This document shows positions 1 to 8,840 of a stretch of 53,978 nt of DNA, one piece after another. Below the pieces are notes generated by a model. That model saw only the letters and a program-made list of their open reading frames with translations. It ran no database searches and was not told the DNA's origin. The stretch's first letter is position 1. Each line of letters opens with the position of its first letter. Both the position numbers and the translations under genes were made by a program. Location of the stretch: positions 1 to 53,978 of the IMG/VR virus record IMGVR_UViG_3300035703_004045; one strand, 5' to 3'. Source of the stretch: a virus.

Positions 1-3000
1 TCATGCTGCACCTCCCTGAAAGGCAGATGTAGGCACCAGGAAGATGACGGCGACCGGGAAGGTGCGGTCGTTGAGTTTGGCGTAGCGGGTTTCGATGGCT
101 TCAGCCTCCTGCTGGCGCTCGGCCGGAATGCGGGCAAGACGCGCTTCCAGTGCGGCGGTATCGCGTCTGAGCTGTGTTCGTTCATCCTCCGAGAACAGCG
201 AAAGCTGCACCGGCTGCTGATCTTTCTTTAGTTCGGTTTGAATAGCCTTTTCTAGCTCATTGAGCACGGTGCCGATGTCGGCCACTTCCTGCTGTTTGCG
301 GGATTGCAGGGTGTTGGTCAGGAACTTGAGGCGGTCTTTCGACCTGGTATCGACCGCCTGCAAGATGGCGCTCTGTGCATGGTCGAAGCGGACGCGGATG
401 GCATCAAACAGAGAGTCTGCAGCGGTCAGCGGCTTGGCTTGATCCAGCCATTGCTGGACTTTGGTGACGCCTTCTTCGCGGCGGAATGCTTTGTCGCCCA
501 GATAACCACCGGCTACCGTCAGTTCTTCGTGAAGGCGATGATGATTGCCGCCAGTGACGACCAGCCGCGAGATGACGACCACGGCAGGCCCGTCGATCAG
601 GGCGTCTGGCACCGAACGCACGGTGACGCGATGCAACTTCTTCACATCGTCTTGCGCCCAGACCTCGGCGCGCAGCAAGCGCAGGCACATCTGCACCAGT
701 CGGTGGTTCAGGTGAACCAGCACTACATCGTCACGCCCGGTGGCGACGGCATGATCGAAGGTGATGGGCCGAATTTGCAGTGTGTGGGGGTGACGCAAGC
801 CTTCGAGGCAGCGCGCCCATGAGCCCGACAGCGCAGGCATCTTGAATACAGTGCCAGCAGGGGCATCGGCCAAGGCAAACGGCTCAAGCGGTGGGCGGCC
901 TGCCAACTTGAGGCCCGTCTTGACCGCCATGAGGATGTGCTCTGGCGTGAGGTGAAAATCCTGCTGCGTGGTCAGAAGCCGTTCGTGCAGCTTGGCTACG
1001 CGGTCTTTCAGTTCGCGCTCGGCACGCACGAAGCGTCTGGCCTTGGCGATCTTGGCTTCAGCAAGGCGGGTGTCGAGGTCTTTGAGCGAGCCTTCGATCA
1101 GCCCTGACATCTGCGGCGCAATGACTGGGTTGACGCTACCCATGTCTGCACGCATGGATTCGAGCTTTCGCAGCGCCCGGATGATGTCGTCGCCGTGACC
1201 ACCGATGGTTGCTTTGCCCTGTTCGCCACCATCGACGGGGTGCCAGATCAATACTTCCTTCTCGCGCTGGCCGTGCCGGTCGATACGACCGTTGCGCTGC
1301 TCCATCACATTGGGGTTGTAAGGGATCTCCAGATGGATGAGGCAGTTACAGTGGTTCTGCAAGTCGATACCTTCGGAGGCGGCATCGGTGGCCAGCAGGA
1401 TACGGACCGCTGAATCTTTGGGCGATGTCTGGAAGGCGGCTTTGACTTTCTCGCGCTCGTCCTGCGCCATACCACCGTGTAGGATGTCCAGTCGATCGCC
1501 ACCGAAACCGTGGCTGGCGAGGATCTCATGCATCCACTGGTGGGTGGTGCGGTATTCGGTGAATAAGATGACCCGACGGTCATTCCACTGACCGTCGGTC
1601 TTGAGGTTGACCTTGAGCCAGTCGAGGATGGCCTTGGCTTTTGCATCGACCTGGTTCTTAGCAGTCTGTGCCCATGACCGCAGTTCGTTCAGCATTTGTT
1701 GCTGCTCTGCTGTGAGCGGTTGCGCACGACGTGAGGCCTCTTCGACGGCCTCGGACTGTGCGTTTTCGACCTCCTGGTCGTTGGCATAGTCTTCTTCGAC
1801 CCGCAAGATGGCTTTGCGCAAAATGCGGTCGGCCATCGCATCCTTGTCCTTGCGCTGGCTGCCATTGGCCAGACTGGCAACGTGCTTCTCAAGGGTGGAT
1901 GCGAAAGCAGCGGGAGAAGAAAAGAGCCGCTTCTTGAGCAACTGGTTGACGAACGACGTGCCGAATGCATTGCCGACCTTTTCGGCATCCTGCTCGCGGC
2001 TTGCGCAGTAGTCGTTCAGTGTTTGGTGAATGGCGCGCTCTTGTGGGGAGTACGAGGCCAGCAGCGCTTGCAATTTGCGCTGTGCATAGAGCGGCTTGCC
2101 TTCGGCATCGACCAGATCGCTTTTGAGGCGACGGATCATGACGTGACCCAACTGCTTTTCATCGGGCAGGATGTTTCGAGCGAAACGCTGGTCGTCCAGC
2201 AACTCCAGCAGCGAAGTGAAGGATTCGGTGTAACCGTTGTGAGGGGTGGCCGTCAGAAACAGGCGATGCTGGAAGTGTGGACTAATGGAGCGGATGAAGC
2301 GTGTGCGCTGGCTCTCCAGCGCGTAGTTCGCACCGGCAGCCGGGGCGATGTTGTGTGCTTCATCGACGACCAGCATGTCGAACTTGCGCGGGTAGCTGGT
2401 GTGTGCGGGCAGGGCGTCGCGCATGGCGCGCAGTCCTTCGCCGCTCTTGACCCAGTCCATAGACGCGATTAGACGTGGATGGGAAGTCCAGGGATTGGCA
2501 TGGATGCCGCGATCGCGGCGCAACTGCTTGATGTAGGCCGTGTCGACAACACGGAAATCAAGGCCAAACTTTTCCAGCATCTCGACACGCCACTTTTCTT
2601 GCAGCGATGCGGGGCAGATGATCAGGACGGTGCGAGCACGGTGCCGCAGCAGCATCTCCTGGATGACTAGACCGGCCTCAATGGTCTTGCCCAAGCCGAC
2701 GTCATCGGCGATGAGCAGATTGACGCGGGCCATATTGATGGCGCGTACCAGCGGGTCAAGCTGGAAGTCCTCAATGCTGACACCACTGCGAAATGGCGCT
2801 TGTAAAAAGCCTCTATCTGCATTGGTAGCAGCACCCCAGCGAACCGCATCAAGAAAGGCTTTGAGTGTGTCGGAGTCATCTTGACCGGTGATCGTTGGCA
2901 GCCCCGCACGTTCAATGACTTGCGCACCTGGTTCTATCTCCCAGATAACTTCAAGCTCTTCACCCAAACCGTCCTCATCAATAGAGGACAGCGTTACCAA

Positions 3001-3141
3001 GTTCTGTTGCGCAGAACTTGAATTCAAAGTGGATGAGACGACTTCAGCGACAACCCACTGGCGCCTCCTGACTTCGACCAGCTGTCCAGGCTCCGGACTG
3101 GTGCAGTAGGTGTGTTTTTGCTGTACAGCTGGTGTCTTCAT
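1..3141 (-). CDS. drmD: DISARM-type SNF2-like helicase DrmD
   Basis: This is a 1046-residue SNF2-family ATPase/helicase, the hallmark helicase of class 1 DISARM anti-phage loci, expected to act on incoming phage DNA in the cytoplasm. Visible motifs are an N-terminal region with VRRRQWVV, Walker A DDVGLGKT (about 145-153), DEAH (260-263), TATP (297-300) and a C-terminal helicase lobe with ATDAASEGIDLQ and RNGRIDRHGQ. Its length fits DrmD. The stop codon is the first triplet of the window, so the remaining DISARM genes (drmA, drmB, drmC and others) would lie outside to the left and cannot be checked. A cytosine methyltransferase lies 21 nt upstream on the same strand, which suggests one operon. 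A generic SNF2 or RapA-like helicase is the alternative. Confidence 0.82.
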   Translation of the reverse strand: MKTPAVQQKHTYCTSPEPGQLVEVRRRQWVVAEVVSSTLNSSSAQQNLVTLSSIDEDGLGEELEVIWEIEPGAQVIERAGLPTITGQDDSDTLKAFLDAVRWGAATNADRGFLQAPFRSGVSIEDFQLDPLVRAINMARVNLLIADDVGLGKTIEAGLVIQEMLLRHRARTVLIICPASLQEKWRVEMLEKFGLDFRVVDTAYIKQLRRDRGIHANPWTSHPRLIASMDWVKSGEGLRAMRDALPAHTSYPRKFDMLVVDEAHNIAPAAGANYALESQRTRFIRSISPHFQHRLFLTATPHNGYTESFTSLLELLDDQRFARNILPDEKQLGHVMIRRLKSDLVDAEGKPLYAQRKLQALLASYSPQERAIHQTLNDYCASREQDAEKVGNAFGTSFVNQLLKKRLFSSPAAFASTLEKHVASLANGSQRKDKDAMADRILRKAILRVEEDYANDQEVENAQSEAVEEASRRAQPLTAEQQQMLNELRSWAQTAKNQVDAKAKAILDWLKVNLKTDGQWNDRRVILFTEYRTTHQWMHEILASHGFGGDRLDILHGGMAQDEREKVKAAFQTSPKDSAVRILLATDAASEGIDLQNHCNCLIHLEIPYNPNVMEQRNGRIDRHGQREKEVLIWHPVDGGEQGKATIGGHGDDIIRALRKLESMRADMGSVNPVIAPQMSGLIEGSLKDLDTRLAEAKIAKARRFVRAERELKDRVAKLHERLLTTQQDFHLTPEHILMAVKTGLKLAGRPPLEPFALADAPAGTVFKMPALSGSWARCLEGLRHPHTLQIRPITFDHAVATGRDDVVLVHLNHRLVQMCLRLLRAEVWAQDDVKKLHRVTVRSVPDALIDGPAVVVISRLVVTGGNHHRLHEELTVAGGYLGDKAFRREEGVTKVQQWLDQAKPLTAADSLFDAIRVRFDHAQSAILQAVDTRSKDRLKFLTNTLQSRKQQEVADIGTVLNELEKAIQTELKKDQQPVQLSLFSEDERTQLRRDTAALEARLARIPAERQQEAEAIETRYAKLNDRTFPVAVIFLVPTSAFQGGAA

Positions 3142-3162
3142 GGGTTATGTTTTGATTTTTTG

Positions 3163-4212
3163 TTAATTCAATGCATTTGGTCGAATTTCAGATAAATGTG
3201 ATTTTATGCTGCGGGCTATGGCGCGTCCGAGTTCCACCGGAACAGCGTTGCCAATAAGCCTACCTAAAATGGTGAAGCAAACATCTTCATCATCTTGAAC
3301 AAATTTGTATTTATCTGGAAAACTTTGTAGTATTGCTGCCTCGCGCAATGAAATTGCACGATCTTGATCAGGGTGGCCAAATCTACCATTTCCAAACCCG
3401 TAACACTGCGTAGTCATAGTTGGAGCTGGTTTATCCCATTCCATGCGACCATACACACTTGAAAAAGTTTTACCACTATCCTCTTTGTGACAATCCGCAA
3501 TTAAATCTTTTGGCCAATCACGCCAAGTCCCCCCCGGTTTTGAAACTTTAATCCTTTCAAGATTTTTTTTCGATAAATTACTTGAGGTGTGCATTTTGTC
3601 CATAGGGTCAGTTTCACCAGAAACTAATGGACGTAGCCCCCCAATCACTTGGCGAACAGTCTTGTTTTTTGTAGAAGTTGGTTCAATCAGTTTGATCGAG
3701 CCATGTCTAGATGCTAGTAGTACCATACGTCGACGCGCCTGAGGTACGCCATATCGTGAGCTATCAACTACATCAAACCATACGTTGTAACCAATATCTT
3801 TCAATGAATTTACGAAGTCACCAAAAACTTTGTGTTTTGCAACTGTTGGAACATTTTCCATAGTGATTACGTCAGGTCGATTGCCTTGCGCTAACCGAGA
3901 AAATTCGTATAGAAGACCCCATTTCCCGTCTTTTGAATTCAACTTGTAGCGGTGTGCATACGTGGAAAATGGTTGACAAGGTGCGCATCCGGCAAGAATT
4001 TTAAATTCAGCATCACCAAACAAATCCTCTAAATCAGTACCATGGACTTTACTAACATCCTTTTCAATAAACTTAGCGTTATTGTTAGATTCGTAGGGGA
4101 AACGACAAGCAGGGTCTAGGTCGATGCCAGCAACCACTGGTAAGCCCTCAAGTACGAAGCCATGGGTCAGTCCTCCGGCACCACAGAAGAGATCAACACA
4201 AGAAGTTTTCAT
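3163..4212 (-). CDS. DNA (cytosine-5) methyltransferase
   Basis: This 349-residue protein is a C5-cytosine DNA methyltransferase. It shows motif I VDLFCGAGG (6-14), the catalytic PCQ loop CAPCQPFS with Cys79, the ENV motif (119-121), QARRRM (158-163), a target-recognition stretch from about 175 to 280, SLREAA and a C-terminal GNAVP. It would protect host DNA by 5mC modification. It lies just upstream of the DrmD-like helicase in the same direction, so it may be the modification arm of the DISARM locus. DISARM class 2 uses a 5mC enzyme, whereas class 1 loci with DrmD usually carry an adenine methylase. The gene looks clearly more AT-rich than the helicase or the prophage, which suggests separate acquisition. 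A stand-alone or prophage-borne methylase is possible. Confidence 0.85.
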   Translation of the reverse strand: MKTSCVDLFCGAGGLTHGFVLEGLPVVAGIDLDPACRFPYESNNNAKFIEKDVSKVHGTDLEDLFGDAEFKILAGCAPCQPFSTYAHRYKLNSKDGKWGLLYEFSRLAQGNRPDVITMENVPTVAKHKVFGDFVNSLKDIGYNVWFDVVDSSRYGVPQARRRMVLLASRHGSIKLIEPTSTKNKTVRQVIGGLRPLVSGETDPMDKMHTSSNLSKKNLERIKVSKPGGTWRDWPKDLIADCHKEDSGKTFSSVYGRMEWDKPAPTMTTQCYGFGNGRFGHPDQDRAISLREAAILQSFPDKYKFVQDDEDVCFTILGRLIGNAVPVELGRAIARSIKSHLSEIRPNALN

Positions 4213-4400
4213 TGTTTACAGAGTACTCAATTTGTTTCGACAAAGGTATATGGCCATCAAAAGCAAGAGATTGCAAGCGAATTTTTTGGCGAATTGAACC
4301 ACAAACAGCAGTGTTTAATCCTTACCCTCTTGATTATTCCTGCTATTTAGTTAGTGACTTCAAACTTCACTACTTTTTAATGCTTATTACCGCATTTTGA

Positions 4401-4877
4401 TCACCCCCGCACCCGATCAAACACCCGTCCCAGAAACCAAAAATTTAGCACCCCCGCCCAAAGCGCCTGATCTGCCTCCGTCCACACCAACAAGGTAGCC
4501 GCCCCCCAATCAGCCCCAGTGCCAACAGCCCCCACAAACCCCGCTGTCTTGGCCGCACAATACAGCGCCATGAACCAGTAAGTAATAACCGGCCGCACAC
4601 TGCAAGACAAAGCATCAGCCCAGCCAACCCCGGTCTTTTCACCTTGGCTGCGAACCGCCTCCTGCAGCGTTTGTACTGATGCAGCATCCCAAGCCGCATG
4701 TGCTTGGGCATTGATTTCTGTCGATCGTTGCGTTCCGCGCACTTTCTCCAATTCCAGTGCCTTGTCCTGCATCGCCAGTTCATGACCACGCTCATTGTTA
4801 CGATCCATCCATTTCAGAATTTCCGGAGCCAGACGAAAGGTGCCCCCCATCAAACCACCCAGGAGTGTTTCAATCAT
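4401..4877 (-). CDS. Holin-like phage membrane protein
   Basis: This is a 158-residue protein with a hydrophobic N-terminal start, a charged coiled-coil-like middle (about 25-95, rich in E, K, Q) and two C-terminal hydrophobic segments (about 105-130 and 138-155). The pattern resembles the three-TM phage holin family, which makes inner-membrane lesions at lysis. It is the last late gene, overlaps the upstream DUF6127 gene by 4 nt (ATGA) and lies at the left edge of the phage gene block. A structural phage membrane protein is the alternative. The endolysin gene lies far away at 38.3-38.8 kb. Confidence 0.6.
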   Translation of the reverse strand: MIETLLGGLMGGTFRLAPEILKWMDRNNERGHELAMQDKALELEKVRGTQRSTEINAQAHAAWDAASVQTLQEAVRSQGEKTGVGWADALSCSVRPVITYWFMALYCAAKTAGFVGAVGTGADWGAATLLVWTEADQALWAGVLNFWFLGRVFDRVRG

Positions 4878-5185
4878 TGCCCACCTCCAAACAATTTGAG
4901 TTTAATCACCGCCCCAGTCACCAAAGCCAGCAGCAACCCGGTCGTCATGGCTTTGACGACCGTGCGCCAGGCGGTGAGCCGAGCTTCACGCCAGGCATCG
5001 AGTAAATCCCGCAGCGCTCGAATATCCCGCGCGGCATCTGCGCCATCCAACCCCACCTCATGCAAAGCATGGCGCGCACCCCGTTCAGCGGCACGTTCCA
5101 GCAAAGTCTCAAACTCAGGCTTCGGCACCGTAATCATCTTGCGGCGCTCGCCCACATCACCCGTCAATACTCCATCATCAGCCAT
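4874..5185 (-). CDS. DUF6127-like phage protein
   Basis: This 103-residue protein resembles the DUF6127 family, which is common beside holins in tailed phages. It contains an arginine- and glutamate-rich helical segment (ERAAERGARHAL) and a RDIRALRDLLDAWREAR stretch, followed by one C-terminal hydrophobic helix (about 82-98). That is compatible with a small membrane-associated lysis or structural accessory. The ATG at 5185 is preferred over the in-frame GTG at 5188 because AAGGAG lies 6 nt upstream of it. Its stop overlaps the start of the holin-like gene by 4 nt. Its function is not established. Confidence 0.65.
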   Translation of the reverse strand: MADDGVLTGDVGERRKMITVPKPEFETLLERAAERGARHALHEVGLDGADAARDIRALRDLLDAWREARLTAWRTVVKAMTTGLLLALVTGAVIKLKLFGGGQ

Positions 5186-5205
5186 CACAGTCTCCTTCTC
5201 ACCAT

Positions 5206-5237
5206 AAAAAAAGCCCCGAAACCGAAGTCACGGAGCC
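5206..5237 (-). terminator. Rho-independent terminator after the distal tail gene
   Basis: On the minus strand GGCTCCG pairs with CGGGGCT (7 bp with two G-U pairs) around a 12-nt loop, followed directly by a T-run of about seven. It lies just past the stop of the 73-residue gene and before the DUF6127 gene, so it may attenuate late transcription into the lysis genes. Confidence 0.6.
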
Positions 5238-5247
5238 AATGCTTGCC

Positions 5248-5469
5248 TTACACCTCAATCAGCACCACTGGCAACTCAGGTGCCACTGCCTCAATCAAGC
5301 CATTGCGCACCAGCACCATCTGACCGGGTTGAGCGTTACCGCGCACATGCAAACGGCTCTTGTCCGGTAACTCCACTGTCACAGTTCCGTTATGCAGTGC
5401 CACCACCTTGCCAGCTTGCAGTGGTGCCTCGGGTAGCAGAGACTTGAACACCTGATACAGATTACGCAT
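5248..5469 (-). CDS. Small phage protein of the distal tail cluster
   Basis: This is a 73-residue protein that I do not recognise by name. The segment from about residue 20 to 73 alternates hydrophobic and polar residues (VVALHNGTVTVELPDKS, GQMVLVRNG), which looks like a small beta-barrel or OB-like fold. It overlaps the end of the 638-residue tail protein gene by 8 nt and is followed by a probable terminator, so it is probably the last gene of the tail cluster proper. A tail-tip or assembly accessory is a reasonable guess from position only. Confidence 0.6.
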   Translation of the reverse strand: MRNLYQVFKSLLPEAPLQAGKVVALHNGTVTVELPDKSRLHVRGNAQPGQMVLVRNGLIEAVAPELPVVLIEV

Positions 5470-7378
5470 AGGTTTGCACTCCTAAGGTTTGCCAGACTTC
5501 CGGTAAACCCACCTCTACCTGCACCGAGCGCACGATTCCGATGCGTTGGTTGTGCTCGGTGGGTCTGCCCATTTTTGTATTCACCATCCGATCGTCGTAC
5601 TGCACCAGGGCACCCGGCACAATAATGCCGATATCGTCCAGCACCGGCAAACGCAGGCCAACCTCCATTTGCCGCCCGGTATCTGATAACACCGCCAGAC
5701 CACGCTGGCGCGCTGCCTCGCTGGCAGTGATGAGCCTGTCTACCACCATCGGTGCCAGCACATCTCCAGCCGTGCCACTGCGGGTCACTTGCCCCAGAAC
5801 CCCAACGCTCTCGCCACTGACAAACACTCGGTTGTAATGCGGCTTCTCTTGAAGCTGCAAGGTTTCTTGCGAAGCGACATCGGCAGTGAGCACATAGTCG
5901 GGGGTCAGCTGCTGCCATTGCCAGGGCGGTACGGGGTAGCGTGGCAAGACGCGGATCAAATCGAGGGTTGGATGCGGTTGCAAATAAGCACCCACTGCAG
6001 CAGCAATGCGTTGCAGGGCACTGATAGCGCTGCCTTGGTGGCTAAAGACTGCGGCAGGTACCAGCCAGTCCTGTATGTTCCACTCCAGATCCCAACCGAT
6101 GGAGGCACCATTGACCGTTAGCACATCAGCCATCAATTGCCGAGCCGTTCGTGCCTGGCTGTTGCTGTAGGTTTGAACCGGCGCATACGGACTATCCAGC
6201 AAGGCAGACACACCACGCCCCTGAATCCGCACTTCCGCTTTACCAAAGCTGCGGCTGCGCTGCATGCGCTCCAGTAACCAGCGCCAACGGTAACCATTGA
6301 GCGAGGCTTCCAGCGCAATCGGCTCCAGGTTCGCACGCGTTTGCAATAAATCCCAGGCTTCGCCCGATAACACCGCATTCAAGCCCCACGTCCAGGAATC
6401 CACATCCAAACTGCACGACAGACTGATGACCGGTAAAGGAACATCACCGTCGATGCGCCTCAGTGATGCCTGATTCAACACCATATAAACCCTCCGAACT
6501 GCAACGATGCTTGTGGGTGTTATATGCCCATCACACGGTGACTTACCACCAAAGACCAGACCAGCCAATCCTGAGATTGGCAGACACTGAAACAGCAAAT
6601 GCGTATCGACCCACTGCGGTATTTGAACTGGCGTGGGTGGCATTGGCTTGAGGTAACTGCGACCAGACCGACCCAAACCCGCCAACACCCAGGACGACTG
6701 CAGTGCATGCACGCCACGGTTAAAGACTCCTTTACCGCTGGGGGAGTAGCGATGCGTCACCCTGGATAGTGCTACCTGCCAGAAGTCTTGTTGCATTGAA
6801 CTGTGAAAGACACCGGCTTGGATACCACTCTGGCTGGCACGGTGCATGCACTCCGAATTCGTATACGCAGACCTTTTGTTGCGGTGGATAAACCAAGCAG
6901 ACTGCTGCAGCGCGCTGCAGATCAAGGAGTGCTGCAAAGCAAGGCGATGCAGTGCGTTAGCTTCTGAGTCAACGAACTGCGAATGTCTGCTGCGGTTGCA
7001 ATGCCTAGCAGATGCAGCATGCGCCACTTGCAATGGCAAGGTGGCCGACTTAAGTTGAGACTGGCTCAAACCCCAATGGTTGCTCTGGTCATGGGTGTTC
7101 GGCCTGGCTGCTTGGTGCGTGACCAGACAGCGGCAATCCCGGTACGGCAGCACCCGGTTGTCGTAGTATACCTGTGCCTGCACTGTGACACCCGATACCA
7201 ATAACGTCGCCACTACGCGCACGGGCTGCGAGGCCAGCGCTTGTACCTGGACTGCCGCTACTGCAACAGCAATCCCAGCCTGACGCCGTGGTGGAACAAA
7301 GGTGTTGTCACCGAATAACAGGTCAGTAAAACCTGCGGGTGGCTGTTCAAACACCAGATCAGCATCAATGCTGGTCAT
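5462..7378 (-). CDS. Phage tail tip/baseplate protein
   Basis: This 638-residue protein resembles the large non-fibre tail proteins found downstream of tape-measure genes in lambda-like phages of proteobacteria. The N-terminus has a TDLLFGDNTFVPP motif, and the middle has LVFGGKSP followed by RRVYMV and SLSCSLDVDSWTWG. The C-terminal third (SSVQVEVGLPE-type repeats, VSGE, VPGALVQYDD) suggests hub or baseplate folds. Residues about 85-240 are low in recognisable structure and unusually rich in H, Q, S and C. It abuts the 134-residue gene upstream and overlaps the next gene by 8 nt. The exact role (hub or receptor-binding adaptor) is inferred. Confidence 0.65.
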   Translation of the reverse strand: MTSIDADLVFEQPPAGFTDLLFGDNTFVPPRRQAGIAVAVAAVQVQALASQPVRVVATLLVSGVTVQAQVYYDNRVLPYRDCRCLVTHQAARPNTHDQSNHWGLSQSQLKSATLPLQVAHAASARHCNRSRHSQFVDSEANALHRLALQHSLICSALQQSAWFIHRNKRSAYTNSECMHRASQSGIQAGVFHSSMQQDFWQVALSRVTHRYSPSGKGVFNRGVHALQSSWVLAGLGRSGRSYLKPMPPTPVQIPQWVDTHLLFQCLPISGLAGLVFGGKSPCDGHITPTSIVAVRRVYMVLNQASLRRIDGDVPLPVISLSCSLDVDSWTWGLNAVLSGEAWDLLQTRANLEPIALEASLNGYRWRWLLERMQRSRSFGKAEVRIQGRGVSALLDSPYAPVQTYSNSQARTARQLMADVLTVNGASIGWDLEWNIQDWLVPAAVFSHQGSAISALQRIAAAVGAYLQPHPTLDLIRVLPRYPVPPWQWQQLTPDYVLTADVASQETLQLQEKPHYNRVFVSGESVGVLGQVTRSGTAGDVLAPMVVDRLITASEAARQRGLAVLSDTGRQMEVGLRLPVLDDIGIIVPGALVQYDDRMVNTKMGRPTEHNQRIGIVRSVQVEVGLPEVWQTLGVQTYA

Positions 7379-7783
7379 TTACTGCTCAGTGATGGTGCAA
7401 GACAATAGCTGCAACTCACCACCGGAATAGATCTTGGTATCGGACACCCATACTGGGGCATTGCTGTCCATCAGACCCACACTCAAATCCATGATGCCGC
7501 CAGTGTCACCATCAAAGAACCGTGCCCAGCCAATGATGCCGGTTTTGATGCAATGCACCGACAAGGGGGTGGTGAGTGTCAAGGTGGCGATACCATCTAA
7601 CACTGCCACCACGCCAGCGGGTTGGGCTAGCGGTATAGAGGCCAGCAAGGCATGGCTGGTGGGTTGTTCGCATTTTGCAGGGGCGGAGCCGGCATAGAAG
7701 TCGAGGCGAGCACCGGCCTCCATCAATGCCAGCAGTGCAGACAGACGCGCCTGGCGTGCAGCCATGGACAGGGTTGCCAGCAT
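7379..7783 (-). CDS. Phage tail-associated protein
   Basis: This 134-residue protein belongs to a small family encoded between fibre-like proteins and tail-tip proteins in siphoviruses. It begins with a helix (MLATLSMAARQARLSALLAL), then shows RLDFYAGSAP and beta-rich text ending in GGELQLLSCTITE. Its stop codon directly abuts the start of the 638-residue protein. There is no catalytic motif, so a structural role in the distal tail is inferred from context. Confidence 0.6.
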   Translation of the reverse strand: MLATLSMAARQARLSALLALMEAGARLDFYAGSAPAKCEQPTSHALLASIPLAQPAGVVAVLDGIATLTLTTPLSVHCIKTGIIGWARFFDGDTGGIMDLSVGLMDSNAPVWVSDTKIYSGGELQLLSCTITEQ

Positions 7784-7792
7784 GTGGGTCTC

Positions 7793-8839
7793 CTAGGGTG
7801 TGCTGGAAGTGGTTGGGATGGTGGTTGGTAATGTCAATGTGCCCGAGGTAGCACGTTGCCCGTTGGCAATCACCGCCCGGTACATGCCGGTATAGTCGTA
7901 GCTGATGATGCTGTAGCGCAAATGTGGGTCGATGTTGTCAAACACATAGACACCGGTCTGCGCGTCACTCCAGACCTCGCGTGTCATGACTTTGCTGGTT
8001 TCGTCATAGAGTTGCACGCGCCTTTGTACCGGCACATCGGGTGTGCCTTTTTCTTTGACGGTACCTACAATACGACCGTTGCCACCAAACACATAATCGC
8101 GCCGGGTCAGGGTGGCACCGGCAAAGCGGGGTGGTGCGGGGTCCGGAAGGGTCAGTTGCGGCAAGTTGCTGTCGGTGCGACCGAGGATTGCGGGGAAAGC
8201 ACGATAGGTCGTATCCGCACCCTTTAATGCCAGTCGCGCCGCTGCCTCAATCGCTTGAACATCATCGAACGTAGCCACACCCGACCAAACACCAAGCGCA
8301 TGCAAATATTCATCGGCATCAAGGTTGTACTCGTTACCGTTGCCACCATAGCCAACTTGTCCAATTTGGTTCATCGTGTGACCACTGCCGATAGGGTTGC
8401 CAACCAAGTTTCCATCGACATAAAGAATGGAGTCCACGCCCCTTGTCACCATTGCCACAAAATATCGCTTCCCAATCTCGCCGTAACGACCGTAATTAGC
8501 ATGTGCGTTGTTACTTTGCGAATACCACCCATTGCCATCACTGGATAGGTGCAGGGCATAGCCACTGGTACTGTTGGGCGCATCTGATAGCAAAACATTC
8601 CGTCGCTTTGGAGTCCAGAATCCCGCAATCACACCCGTACTCGGAACCGGAACAGGGGTGGTCAGCAGCATGGGGTTGCCATTGCCTGCAACACCGATAA
8701 ATGCGTAGTCGTAAACCGATAACGCACTGGTTGCGGTAATGTGGTTCTCACCCACGCCATCGAGCAACTTTGCCCCGTCAATTCGGGTTGCGTCCCAGGC
8801 CGCAATCGGTGTTAATGAAGGTGCAGCGTTCCACCACAT
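7793..8839 (-). CDS. LamG-like tail protein
   Basis: This 348-residue protein is probably a virion surface protein. Residues about 45-200 look like a LamG/concanavalin-type jelly roll (SGYALHLSSDGNGWYSQS, YFVAMVTRGVDSILYVDGNLVG). The C-terminal 80 residues look like a carboxypeptidase-regulatory or Ig-like fold (VPVQRRVQLYDETS, GVYVFDNIDP). Start 8839 (MWWNAAPS) is preferred because it follows the upstream gene's stop directly. A longer in-frame start at 8941 would overlap that gene by about 100 nt. Glycan or receptor binding is inferred from the fold type. Confidence 0.65.
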   Translation of the reverse strand: MWWNAAPSLTPIAAWDATRIDGAKLLDGVGENHITATSALSVYDYAFIGVAGNGNPMLLTTPVPVPSTGVIAGFWTPKRRNVLLSDAPNSTSGYALHLSSDGNGWYSQSNNAHANYGRYGEIGKRYFVAMVTRGVDSILYVDGNLVGNPIGSGHTMNQIGQVGYGGNGNEYNLDADEYLHALGVWSGVATFDDVQAIEAAARLALKGADTTYRAFPAILGRTDSNLPQLTLPDPAPPRFAGATLTRRDYVFGGNGRIVGTVKEKGTPDVPVQRRVQLYDETSKVMTREVWSDAQTGVYVFDNIDPHLRYSIISYDYTGMYRAVIANGQRATSGTLTLPTTIPTTSSTP

Positions 8840-8840
8840 A

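Noticed and set aside
3121-3135. CTGTACAG near the start of the helicase gene as a LexA-type box.
   Set aside because: The two half-sites have no 8-bp spacer, so it does not fit the consensus.
4213-4400. Candidate attachment site or terminator between the methyltransferase and the holin gene.
   Set aside because: The region is AT-rich with only a weak 5-bp hairpin, and the right prophage end is not in the window, so no repeated core can be shown.
5462-7378. The H-, Q- and S-rich middle of the 638-residue protein could be a frameshifted insertion.
   Set aside because: The reading frame is continuous and the flanking conserved parts are in the same frame, so no frameshift is needed.
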